DNA of 64,000 nt from Alphaproteobacteria bacterium (lineage in GTDB: Bacteria > Pseudomonadota > Alphaproteobacteria > Sphingomonadales > Sphingomonadaceae). The position numbers were made by a program, and so were the translations under genes. The notes beneath the pieces are model-generated. The model was given only the letters and a program-made list of their open reading frames with translations, was not told where the DNA came from and did no database searches. Position 1 is the first letter of the stretch; every line of letters begins with the position of its first letter. Location of the stretch: the NCBI GenBank assembly GCA_018823325.1, contig JAHJIJ010000011.1, positions 186,001 through 250,000 on the forward strand. Direction: 5' to 3'. Of this stretch, positions 52,820 to 60,202 are shown piece after piece.

Positions 52820-53179
52820 TTAGGCTCCCTTCTCGTCATCGTCGGACTTCATCGCGGCGATGAGCTTCAGGAGGCGGTCAAGGTCATCGGGCTTAAGTTT
52901 GCTCAGTTCGCGAGCAGCGAGTTGCAGTTTAGGATCGTCTGTCGCTGCGCGTTCGGGGGCATCTCCCAGCAGCCATGACAGCTTCGTGTCGTAGAGGTCA
53001 GCAAGCTTTGCGAGTTCGTCAGCTGTGATCCGGCGATTGCCAGCTTCCATTTCCGAAACGGTCGGGCGGTGCATATTCATCAATTTCGCGACCTGCCCTT
53101 GAGAGAGGCCGGCGGTCTCTCGCGCAGCGCGGAGCCGTGTCGGAAGCGTCATCGCCTTGTCCAACGGAGCGTCGCTCAT
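52820..53179 (-). CDS. XRE-family repressor
   Basis: A 119-residue protein with an HTH of XRE type at residues 12-68 (LPTRLRAARETAGLSQGQVA, LMNMHRPTVSEMEAGNRRIT) and a flexible polar C-terminal helix. Probable substrate of the ImmA/IrrE peptidase encoded next, and probable repressor acting at the CTTAC/GTAAG operator ahead of the operon. Overlaps the upstream gene by 4 bp. Confidence 0.9.
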   Translation of the reverse strand: MSDAPLDKAMTLPTRLRAARETAGLSQGQVAKLMNMHRPTVSEMEAGNRRITADELAKLADLYDTKLSWLLGDAPERAATDDPKLQLAARELSKLKPDDLDRLLKLIAAMKSDDDEKGA

Positions 53180-53493
53180 TTCGCGCCGACCTTTTCGGCT
53201 TCTTCGGCATCCTGCGCTTCAAGGATCTTGAGGACGAGTGCGACCGTCTGGTTGATCGCGAGCGGAATCTTTGTGTCGTCGTCGACGAAGATGTTGGTTT
53301 CGCAGGGGATCGATTTCCCGAGAGCGATACCAAGCATGCCGGCCGCGACAGGCCAAACTTTGCTTGTGAACTTCGGCAGAGCCTCGGCTGGTTTCGTGCC
53401 GCCGTCGATTACAGGACAGTCTTCGCCGCTCAACGTCTGCACAGATTGCAGCACCTCGATCAGCTTGGCTTTGATAAAGTTAGCGTCCATCAC
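53176..53493 (-). CDS. small protein, first gene of the six-gene operon
   Basis: A 105-residue soluble protein without recognised domain: N-terminal helix (MMDANFIKAKLIEVLQSVQT), a central stretch VWPVAAGMLGIALGKSIPCE, and a C-terminal helix AINQTVALVLKILEAQDAEE. Coupled by ATGA to the XRE gene, and directly downstream of the presumed operator. Could be a signal input or inhibitor of the peptidase/repressor pair; this is only inferred from position. Confidence 0.6.
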   Translation of the reverse strand: MMDANFIKAKLIEVLQSVQTLSGEDCPVIDGGTKPAEALPKFTSKVWPVAAGMLGIALGKSIPCETNIFVDDDTKIPLAINQTVALVLKILEAQDAEEAEKVGAK

Positions 53494-53505
53494 GACCCTC
53501 CATTT

Positions 53506-53530
53506 CTTACGGGTAGTAAGATATGCTTAC
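53506..53530. promoter_or_regulatory. CTTAC/GTAAG operator of the six-gene operon
   Basis: CTTAC (53506-53510), GTAAG (53516-53520) and CTTAC (53526-53530) are spaced evenly, making two overlapping 15-bp inverted repeats just 13 bp before the first start codon of the operon. This is the expected look and place of an XRE dimer site that blocks transcription or ribosome access. Confidence 0.65.
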
Positions 53531-53649
53531 CACCGCCAATGTCAAGGGGTCGCGGCGCTCGATCAATGGCTGCCTGCTCTCGGCCTGATTCCGTTGAAGT
53601 CCTTGACCTTGCACGCGTCTAAGGAGCGGGCGAGCTATACCGAATTGCT

Positions 53650-53808
53650 TCAAAACGGATCGTATACCCGAACGATCAGCATCGGATCACCATCGTAATC
53701 GGCATCGGTCATGACGGCGTAGCCGTCGCTAGTCTGGATGAGAACCACACAGGTCATCAGCGTCTTGGCGAGGCTCCAGGCGAACTTTTGGGCGGTGGGA
53801 AGCGACAT
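53650..53808 (-). CDS. 52-residue hypothetical protein
   Basis: ATG at 53808 opens MSLPTAQKFAWSLAKTLMTC, then VVLIQTSDGYAVMTDADYD and ends VRVYDPF with TGA at 53650. The composition is protein-like with a hydrophobic face and acidic loop. The frame is shorter than the usual calling limit. I believe similar small genes accompany DUF2493/toprim/ParB clusters, but this is memory, not a search. Function unknown. Confidence 0.5.
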   Translation of the reverse strand: MSLPTAQKFAWSLAKTLMTCVVLIQTSDGYAVMTDADYDGDPMLIVRVYDPF

Positions 53809-53828
53809 GATCTTTGCCCCTGTTTCCG

Positions 53829-53849
53829 GAGCGGGGACCGTCCCCGCTC
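53829..53849 (-). other. tight hairpin in a gene-free stretch
   Basis: GAGCGGGGAC-C-GTCCCCGCTC, 10-bp arms, in the 298-bp gap between the 52-residue gene and DUF2493 gene. It would lie in the leader of the small gene. Downstream (53880-53990) there is no gene, only G/C-rich sequence with a faint resemblance to the leaders at 45.7 and 55.1 kb. Confidence 0.4.
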
Positions 53850-54106
53850 GACAGGCGCACGGGCGACCGACGCGCGGCCGCGATCACCGAAAGCGAAGCT
53901 GAAGGCCGCAAGCTGTGCTCAGCGGACCCCTTGCGGGTTGATCGTCACAAGGCTGCGCAGAGGTCAGAAGTAAGCTAGAGAGAGCGGGGCGTTCCCGGTT
54001 CGGAACGGGATGCAGCGTCGATTCACCGCCCGGAAGTTTGTCGTCGTGTCGCTCACACAGTTGACTGTCGGGGCATTGCTCCCACCAGCGGTCGGGTATG
54101 CCCCGC

Positions 54107-55033
54107 TCAGGTCAGGGGCTGAATCTTGCGAAAGTCGAACACGGGAATGCCGAGCTTGCGGGCCTTGTCGGCAAGGTTGTCCTGAATGCCGGTGCCGGAG
54201 AACACCACAACGCCGATCGGCAGGACGTCCAGCATCGCATCGTTGCGCTTGAACGGCGCTGCCTTGGCATGTTTTGCCCAGTCGGGCTTGAAGGCCACCT
54301 GCGTTACCTTGCGATTGTCGGCCCAGCAGGCGGCAATGCGCTCGGCGCCGGCCGGCGCACCGCCGTGCAGCAGCACCATGTTTGGATGTTTGGCGCGGAC
54401 GCGGTCCAATGCCCCCCAGATGGCATCGGTATCGTTGCAGTCCTTGCCGCCGGTAAATGCGACCTTGGGGCCAGTGGGCAGCATGATCTCGGTTTCGGCA
54501 CGGCGGCGGGCGGCGATGAAGTCGCGGCTGTCGACCATCGCTGCGGTCAGGGCGCCGCGGTTGACGAGGCTGCCATGGCGGGGATGCCAGGCCGAACCGG
54601 TATGGGTGCGATAGAGATCGCAGGCCGCATCGCGCATCAGTTCATGGGCGTTGCGCCGTTCGATCAGCGTAAGGCCCTGGGCCAACAATCGTTCCAGTTC
54701 GACCGATGCGACCTCGGAGCCGTCCTGTTCGCGCTGCGATCGACGCTGTGCCTGCTCGTTGTCGTCGAGCTCGCGTTCAACCCGCTCGGCGGCACGGTGG
54801 AACAGATTGACCGTCGACCAGAGCAGATCGTCGAGATCGGGTTCGAGCCGGGTGTCGGCAAGCGTACCGATCAGGGCGTCGAAAATATCTGCAACCGCAC
54901 CTGCGACACGGTCGCCATCAGGTAACGGTCGCGGGTCGGGTTCGTCATGGAATGGCCGGAAGCCGTAGAGTTGCAGTTCATCGAGAATATGCGCGGTGGC
55001 GGATTGCTCCTGCGGTTCGTCGGGATCGGTCAT
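54107..55033 (-). CDS. DUF2493 (SLOG-like) protein
   Basis: A 308-residue protein. The C-terminal third is a DUF2493/YspA SLOG-type Rossmann domain: KVAFTGGKDCNDTDAIWGAL, VLLHGGAPAGAERIAACWAD, KHAKAAPFKRNDAMLD and VVVFSGTGIQDN. SLOG folds bind nucleotides or nucleotide-derived ligands; the role in mobile elements is unknown. The N-terminal 190 residues are helical and charged. A leader with two hairpins precedes it. Confidence 0.88.
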   Translation of the reverse strand: MTDPDEPQEQSATAHILDELQLYGFRPFHDEPDPRPLPDGDRVAGAVADIFDALIGTLADTRLEPDLDDLLWSTVNLFHRAAERVERELDDNEQAQRRSQREQDGSEVASVELERLLAQGLTLIERRNAHELMRDAACDLYRTHTGSAWHPRHGSLVNRGALTAAMVDSRDFIAARRRAETEIMLPTGPKVAFTGGKDCNDTDAIWGALDRVRAKHPNMVLLHGGAPAGAERIAACWADNRKVTQVAFKPDWAKHAKAAPFKRNDAMLDVLPIGVVVFSGTGIQDNLADKARKLGIPVFDFRKIQPLT

Positions 55034-55054
55034 GGCGGTCGCTCGGTTGTTGGA

Positions 55055-55069
55055 CCGCGCCTCTCGCGG
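55055..55069 (-). promoter_or_regulatory. AGAGG-loop hairpin in the DUF2493 leader
   Basis: On the transcript CCGCG-AGAGG-CGCGG, 22 bases before the DUF2493 start codon. The same pentaloop AGAGG tops the hairpins ahead of parB and the DUF932 gene, although the stems differ, so this may be a third, shorter member of that leader family. Confidence 0.45.
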
Positions 55070-55363
55070 CCTTCATGGGCGAGCAAAGAGCGGGGGCGGA
55101 GCGGGTCGGCACCCTTGTGGCCGAAGCGCAGCGGAGGATGGCGAGCACGACTTTCTTGGCGCGCGAGGAGCCGCGCATCCGGGGTCCCCGCGCGGCTTGA
55201 CGCGTGGGGTGGTCGCGGCGGGGAAGAAAGTCGCGCACAGCCATTGCCGGCCCGGTCGGCTTCCGCTTCTCTCGCCCCTCTCGAAGGCAGAGGCGCGGCT
55301 CTGTCAGGGAAGTGACGGATCATGGCGAACATAGCTCTGGCGCACAGACGTCACCGTCTATGC
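55070..55363 (-). ncRNA. long structured leader of the DUF2493 gene
   Basis: Gene-free region. Arms 55139-55157 and 55224-55243 pair (AAGAAAGTCG with CGACTTTCTT, then G-U and a bulge), enclosing an inner CCGCGC/GCGCGG hairpin. The segment AGCGCAGCGGAGGATGGCGAGC and the AAGAAAG arm match the leader of the DUF736 gene at 45.75 kb in order and orientation, with stem changes that keep pairing. Open frames crossing it on either strand are G/C-driven and not credible. Confidence 0.5.
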
Positions 55364-56395
55364 TCAGCCGATGAACCGTTCGGCATCCTCGGGGGCAAGC
55401 TGCACTCGCACCGCTGCCCGCATCTCGTCTCGGCCAAGCCGCTGCAAATCGTCGTTGAAGTCACCAAGGCTGGCAGTCAGCATCAGCGGCTCGATACCAG
55501 CCCTGATCGCGCGCTCGGCCAGCGTGCCAGCCGCATGTTGTCCAGCGGGATCGTTATCGCGCGCAATGTAGAGGCGGCGCAGCGAAGGCGCGATTTGCAA
55601 CGCGGACAGGTGACCTGCTGAGAGACCGGCAATCATGGGCATGCTCGGCATGATCTGACGGAGCGACAATATCGTTTCGATGCCCTCTCCGGCGACCAAG
55701 ACTGATCCGGCCCGACCGAACCGCAAGCCGTTGCCAAGGATATTACCCATGGCGCGGCGCGGGGTGGAAACGGGTGCCTTTCCGCTGCCGTTCGGATCGA
55801 GCCAGGTGCGGTGGATGCCGGTCAAAGATCCGTCATCACTGCGGACGGCTGCAATCAATGCCGGAAACGCGCTCGGCGTGCCGGGTGAATCGTCTTCGTC
55901 GGCGCGATACCAGCAGTGGGGATAGAACCGCAGCGAGCCGCACTCGCGCAGGTCGGTAATGCCACGCTGGCGCAGATAGCTCTCGGCAAGCGTGCCATGG
56001 ATCGGCTGCGATATCGCCCATAGCCGTCGTGCAGCTTCCGGCGATCCGATCGGTGCGGGCGGCAGCGGTTCAAATGCCATTGGCTCTGGCGGCGGCAGAG
56101 ACAGAAAGCGCTGCGCTTCGCCGAGCGTGTCGGCGAGCGAAGCCAATCGCTGGTTGGCAGCGATGAGGTCGAGCAGGTCGCCATGCTCGCCGGTCGCCGC
56201 ATCGGTCCATTTGCCCGCAGCACCCTTGCCGGCGTCGGGTCCGGTCAGTCGCACGAACAGGCTGCGCCCCGGTGTGCCTTCGACATCGCCGATCAGCCAG
56301 TAGCGCCCCTGTCGGCGGCCTTGGGGAAGATAGTGGCGGCAGACACTTTCAGCATTGCGGGCAAGCTGCCGGGCAAGGTCGGATGCATCGGACAT
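55364..56395 (-). CDS. toprim-domain protein (plasmid primase-like)
   Basis: A 343-residue protein from the ATG at 56395 (GGAGG 8 bases upstream). N-terminal part (MSDASDLARQLARNAESVCR, YWLIGDVEGTPGRSLFVRLT) is the region found in DUF7146/primase-like proteins, followed by a toprim domain from about 225: VLVAGEGIETILSLRQIMP with the catalytic Glu and LYIARDNDPAGQHA with the DxD pair. No zinc finger or helicase domain, so probably a partial primase or nicking/maintenance factor of the element. Confidence 0.88.
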   Translation of the reverse strand: MSDASDLARQLARNAESVCRHYLPQGRRQGRYWLIGDVEGTPGRSLFVRLTGPDAGKGAAGKWTDAATGEHGDLLDLIAANQRLASLADTLGEAQRFLSLPPPEPMAFEPLPPAPIGSPEAARRLWAISQPIHGTLAESYLRQRGITDLRECGSLRFYPHCWYRADEDDSPGTPSAFPALIAAVRSDDGSLTGIHRTWLDPNGSGKAPVSTPRRAMGNILGNGLRFGRAGSVLVAGEGIETILSLRQIMPSMPMIAGLSAGHLSALQIAPSLRRLYIARDNDPAGQHAAGTLAERAIRAGIEPLMLTASLGDFNDDLQRLGRDEMRAAVRVQLAPEDAERFIG

Positions 56396-56416
56396 CTGAT
56401 CCTCCTGAGAAAAGAA

Positions 56417-56487
56417 GAGGGTCCGCCGCGCCCAAGCAATCCCCACGAAGCAGGCTTCGCGGGGACCCCGATGCACGGCGGACCCTC
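56417..56487 (-). promoter_or_regulatory. nested-stem leader of the toprim gene
   Basis: Outer arms GAGGGTCCGCCG (56417-56428) and CGGCGGACCCTC (56476-56487) pair perfectly over 12 bp; inside, TCCCCGCGAAG and CTTCGTGGGGA form a second 11-bp stem with loop CCTG. The structure ends about 20 bases before the start codon. Likely a 5' leader RNA controlling translation or a protein-binding site. Confidence 0.55.
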
Positions 56488-56515
56488 AGTTGCGAGCGGG
56501 TCTGGGGAGCGCGAC

Positions 56516-58666
56516 CTACTCGGCGGCGACGGCGAAGTGGGTCTCGCCCTCGGCCTCGGCATTGTCGTCGATCGGCGCTTCGTCCGCCACGGACCGTGCG
56601 CCGTCATCTGCCGTCGGCTTCGCTTCGCCAATGGCATCGGCATCGACAATGGCCTCATCGGTGGGCGACTCGACCTCGCGTTCGGTCGGTGTTGGTATGG
56701 CGCGACCCGGCGTGCGGAGCGGCTCGGGCAACCAGCCGCTGCCCTCGAGCAGCACAGCCGCACGCGCCGCCATGTCCGGCTTCTTGAGGTGGGCGATGCT
56801 GTCAGCCGTCCGTTCGCCCTTCGCTTCTGCCACCGCCTGCATGATGCGCGCCTTGGTCACCCGGCCAAGGAATGTGTCGGCCGTCGGCTTCCAACCCGCC
56901 GCCGCCATGTCGAGATCGACCGCTTGGGCAAGCTGGTCGGCATGGATAAGCGCACGCGGTCTGCGGTTGTATGCCTCGAACGTGGCGTTGACCGTGCAGG
57001 CGACGCAGTGGGCGAACAGCGACTTCTGCTGCTCGCCATCCATGTCGCCAAGCGCATCCCACAGCGCCTCGGGTTGCGCGGGCAGCAGATCGGCAAGCGC
57101 CTGGTGCCGCGCATCGATCGCCTGTGCAGAGGCCGTGTCGCCAAGCCCGGGTGCCTGCTGACCAAACCCGACATGCTTGGCGTCGAGTTCGAGGCAGCTG
57201 TCGAGCGCGTAGCGGTAGAACAGCCGCAAGACGAGCGCATGGAGGCAGGCGTGGAACGCCACCTCTGGCGACCGGGCCACTGCGTCACGCAGCGCCAGCG
57301 TGCGATGCGCGGTCAGTTCGGACATCAGCCGGTCGGGGATCGGGCGCAGGCTTTCATCCTCCTCCGGCTCAGCTGCCACCTCGACATTGTTGCTTTCAAT
57401 GTCGACCTGAGCGCCTTCGTGGCTGGTGCCGTTGTCGGCGTGGCTGTTATGGTCCCCGCTAACGGCGCCCTGCTCGGGCTCGATGGGCAGTTCGTCCTCG
57501 GGCCGGACGAAACCGCGCTCGATCCGCAAGCTGCCATCCGGCGCAATGCTGGCGAACGCACCGGCCCGCGCAACCTCGTCGGCGTCATAGGCCAGCGGTC
57601 GCTGGTCGAGCGCCTCGATCGCGGTTTCCAGTTCGCCGAGGCGCTCATCGATCTCGTCGGGAAGTTCGGGCGAGTCCTCATGCTCGGCCATCAGCGCGTC
57701 ATATTCGGCTTGGAGGGCGTCGCGCGTGGCCTGTTCCTCCGCGCTGATCTCCACCGGCGTGCCGCGCAACTGGCGAAGCCCATAGCTGTGGCCATAGGGG
57801 AAGTCGGGCGCTGCATCGATCCAGCGCCAGCCTTCGGCCTGCACCTTCATCGCCTCCTCGTGCAGGCGCTCGGAAACCATCAGGTCGACGAGGCCGACAT
57901 CCTGCAGCCAGCCGCCATCATCGCCCTGGAACAGGTCGCGCATGACGCCGCCGCCCGCCTCGATATAGGCGTCGATGTCGATGAACCGGGCGCGCTTGTC
58001 GCATGCACGCACGGCGCCTTCGGTCAGCATCCGGCGGATCGCGTAAGGCTGGTGGTCGTAGGAGCCGGCGAGCCACTCATAGACCTGCTCCTGACGCTCA
58101 TGGTCGCCGTTGACGGTGAACGCCATCAACTGGTCGAGCGTGATCTCGTCCTCGGCATAGGCGTCAAGGATCTTCGGCGACACGCTGGCAAGCTTCAGAC
58201 GCTGCTTGACCACGGCCACCGACACGAACTGGTGCGCGGCGATTTCTTCCTCGGACTGGCCCTTCTCGCGGAGCGTCAGAAAGGCACGGAACTGGTCGAG
58301 CGGGTGCAGCGGTGCCCGCTGGATGTTCTCGGCCAGGCTGTCTTCCTCGGCATCGCCCTCGGTGCGGATAATGCACGGCACCGGCGCGTTGCGCGGCAGC
58401 TGCTTGCGCTTCACCAGCAATTCGAGCGCGCGGTAGCGACGGCCGCCCGACGGCACTTCGAACATGCCGGTCTCGTTGCCATCGGCATCGACGACGGCGC
58501 GGACGGTGAGCGACTGCAACAGCGTGCGCCGCGCGATGTCCTCGGCAAGATCCTCGATGCCGACTCCCGCCTTGATGCGGCGGACGTTGGACTGCGACAG
58601 CACCAGCTTGTCGAACGGGATGTCTTGGCTGACGCTGAGCGCGAGCTTGGGATTGGACTTGGGCAT
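56516..58666 (-). CDS. ParB/RepB/Spo0J-family protein
   Basis: A 716-residue ParB-type protein from the ATG at 58666; the open frame upstream to 58723 is the leader RNA. N-terminal ParB/sulfiredoxin-like CTPase domain: FDKLVLSQSNVRRIKAGVGI, the box EDSLAENIQRAPLHPLDQFR, then an HTH (EEIAAHQFVSVAVVKQRLKL, residues 125-175). A long C-terminal extension with acidic linkers is typical of the large plasmid/ICE members. No parA gene is near, so it may be a regulator or DNA-processing factor rather than a partition protein. Confidence 0.9.
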   Translation of the reverse strand: MPKSNPKLALSVSQDIPFDKLVLSQSNVRRIKAGVGIEDLAEDIARRTLLQSLTVRAVVDADGNETGMFEVPSGGRRYRALELLVKRKQLPRNAPVPCIIRTEGDAEEDSLAENIQRAPLHPLDQFRAFLTLREKGQSEEEIAAHQFVSVAVVKQRLKLASVSPKILDAYAEDEITLDQLMAFTVNGDHERQEQVYEWLAGSYDHQPYAIRRMLTEGAVRACDKRARFIDIDAYIEAGGGVMRDLFQGDDGGWLQDVGLVDLMVSERLHEEAMKVQAEGWRWIDAAPDFPYGHSYGLRQLRGTPVEISAEEQATRDALQAEYDALMAEHEDSPELPDEIDERLGELETAIEALDQRPLAYDADEVARAGAFASIAPDGSLRIERGFVRPEDELPIEPEQGAVSGDHNSHADNGTSHEGAQVDIESNNVEVAAEPEEDESLRPIPDRLMSELTAHRTLALRDAVARSPEVAFHACLHALVLRLFYRYALDSCLELDAKHVGFGQQAPGLGDTASAQAIDARHQALADLLPAQPEALWDALGDMDGEQQKSLFAHCVACTVNATFEAYNRRPRALIHADQLAQAVDLDMAAAGWKPTADTFLGRVTKARIMQAVAEAKGERTADSIAHLKKPDMAARAAVLLEGSGWLPEPLRTPGRAIPTPTEREVESPTDEAIVDADAIGEAKPTADDGARSVADEAPIDDNAEAEGETHFAVAAE

Positions 58667-58678
58667 GATACTTCTCCG

Positions 58679-58721
58679 GACGGCCCGGCCGGGAGCCTCT
58701 CTCCCGACACCTCGAACCGTC
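58679..58721 (-). ncRNA. leader RNA element ahead of parB (radC-like motif)
   Basis: Transcript side: GACGGTTC pairs with GGGCCGTC (two G-U), enclosing CGGGAG-AGAGG-CTCCCG. Almost identical sequence and structure stand before the DUF932 gene. Position (5' leaders of DNA-binding and anti-restriction-type genes of mobile elements) recalls the published radC RNA motif; I could not verify identity. Confidence 0.6.
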
Positions 58722-58794
58722 ACGAAGCGCAGCGCCGCCCTCTTCCTCTCAAGAGAGCGACGCCGCGTATCGGAACGACGGTGGAGACGAAGTC

Positions 58795-59994
58795 TTACGC
58801 CGCGACCCGGTCGAACAGCTTCTTGGCGCGCGCCTCCAGATCAAGCCGGGCGTCCTGCTGCGTCTTGCCGCGCGCGAAAGCGGTGATGCCCTGCACAAAG
58901 TCGAACACGGACTCGGGCGGGCGTCCTTCTTCCGCGAGCACCGTGTCGATGATCCTGGCGGTCTCGGCCTTGCCGAACCCGCGCTTGCGCAGGAAATCGG
59001 TGCGATCTTCGTCCGAGCGCGCGACGATGCGCTCGCGTGCCTGCCGGATGCCGTTGACGAAGGGTAGCGGCGAGGAATCCGCGAACTGCGTCAGCGCCGG
59101 TGCGGCCTCATGCGCGAAGCGATTGGCGGCGTATTTGCTGTGCCTGATGCTGATTTCTTCGAAATCCTCGACACCCCAGAGATTGCGGTTCTGGCAAACT
59201 GCGCGAAGGTAGAAGCTGGCGATGCCGAGCGTTTTGGCGCCCACCTCGCTGTTCCAGCAGTAGAAGCCCCGGAAGTAGAGGTCGGGCGATCCATCGGGCA
59301 GCTTGCCCGCTTCGATCGGGTTGAGGTCGTCGACCAGGAACAGGAACACGTCGCGGTCGGACGCATAAAGCGTGGTCGTGTCGGCGCTGATATCGACCAT
59401 CGGGTTGTAAATGCCAGTCGACCAGTCGAGCACGCCGGGCACTTTCCAGCGGGTATCGCCTGTGCCGTTTCCAGCGATCCGCTGCACGGCGGCAACCAGT
59501 TCATGGTCGTAGATGCGGCCATAATCCGGGCCGGTGACGGCTCGCAATTCCATGCGGCCATCATCGGTCTCCAGCGTCTTGACCTGCTCGGCGCGGTGGT
59601 TGGTGAGGCCATACTGGAGGTTGATGCCCGCCAGCGGTGCCGGAAGCTGGCGCAGGTACGCCGCTGGCGCGCCGACCAATGCCGCCAACTGGCCGAAGCT
59701 CCAATGTGTTGGTGAAATCGGCTGTTCGGCACCGGGCAGGATCAAGTCGAGCTGTTCGGCATTGTCGCGGCTGGCTTCGACCCGGACGGCGGCGCTCTCT
59801 ACCGTCCGCGTTCGGCTGCGCTCGGCCCGGCCTTTCACCGATGCCATCAGCGCATCGAGCGACAGATAGCGCTCGTCAGCAGGGCGGCTGAACCATTCCG
59901 ACGAAACCCGACCGACCCGCTGGCCGCGACCGACATCGACCTTGTAACCACCGCTCCAGTCGGGGCTCGAGTCGAGAACTTGAACTTGTGTCAT
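58795..59994 (-). CDS. DUF932 protein
   Basis: A 399-residue DUF932 protein (phage/plasmid-like protein family TIGR03299 type) from the ATG at 59994: RVSSEWFSRPADERYLSLDA near residue 30, PTHWSFGQLAALVGAPAAYL, VTGPDYGRIYDHELV and a C-terminal helical tail. Widespread in plasmids, ICEs and phages; suggested to protect incoming DNA, without proof. The frame upstream to 60051 is the leader RNA. Preceded by a copy of the same leader as parB. Confidence 0.9.
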   Translation of the reverse strand: MTQVQVLDSSPDWSGGYKVDVGRGQRVGRVSSEWFSRPADERYLSLDALMASVKGRAERSRTRTVESAAVRVEASRDNAEQLDLILPGAEQPISPTHWSFGQLAALVGAPAAYLRQLPAPLAGINLQYGLTNHRAEQVKTLETDDGRMELRAVTGPDYGRIYDHELVAAVQRIAGNGTGDTRWKVPGVLDWSTGIYNPMVDISADTTTLYASDRDVFLFLVDDLNPIEAGKLPDGSPDLYFRGFYCWNSEVGAKTLGIASFYLRAVCQNRNLWGVEDFEEISIRHSKYAANRFAHEAAPALTQFADSSPLPFVNGIRQARERIVARSDEDRTDFLRKRGFGKAETARIIDTVLAEEGRPPESVFDFVQGITAFARGKTQQDARLDLEARAKKLFDRVAA

Positions 59995-60007
59995 GGCATG
60001 TCTCCGC

Positions 60008-60049
60008 GACGGTCCGGCCAGGAGCCTCTCTCCCGACACTTGAACCGTC
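60008..60049 (-). ncRNA. leader RNA element ahead of the DUF932 gene (radC-like motif)
   Basis: Transcript side: GACGGTTC pairs with GGACCGTC, enclosing CGGGAG-AGAGG-CTCCTG. Compared with the parB copy, base changes in the stems keep pairing through G-U/A-U exchanges while the AGAGG loop and the AGTGTC linker are fixed. The upstream GCCGCCCTCT-type segment is also shared. Confidence 0.6.
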
Positions 60050-60171
60050 ACGGCGAAAGCCGCCGCCCTCTCACTCTCACTCTCACAAGGAAATCAACAC
60101 ATCCGGTACCATAAGCGTGACACACGTCGCGTGCTTTCCTACGCTTACGGACACGACACATGCCGTGCGAT

Positions 60172-60188
60172 AAAGACAGTCTGTCTTT
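60172..60188. promoter_or_regulatory. 17-bp palindrome before the HEPN gene
   Basis: AAAGACAG-T-CTGTCTTT, perfect 8-bp arms, 14 bp before the chosen start codon at 60203. Looks like an operator; a looser TAAGCGT/ACGCTTA pair lies 40 bp upstream. No regulator is assigned. Confidence 0.45.
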
Positions 60189-60202
60189 GCTCAGGGTCCG
60201 CA

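Noticed and set aside
58667..58723. Upstream start for parB giving an extra 19 residues
   Set aside because: Those codons are the leader RNA, which is repeated before the DUF932 gene where it also gives a similar spurious peptide; conservation is at RNA level.
56183..59212. Very long plus-strand open frame of about 1009 codons
   Set aside because: It is antisense to the toprim, parB and DUF932 genes, which have clear domains; the plus-strand translation is low-complexity and shows no domain. Long antisense frames are common in G/C-rich DNA.
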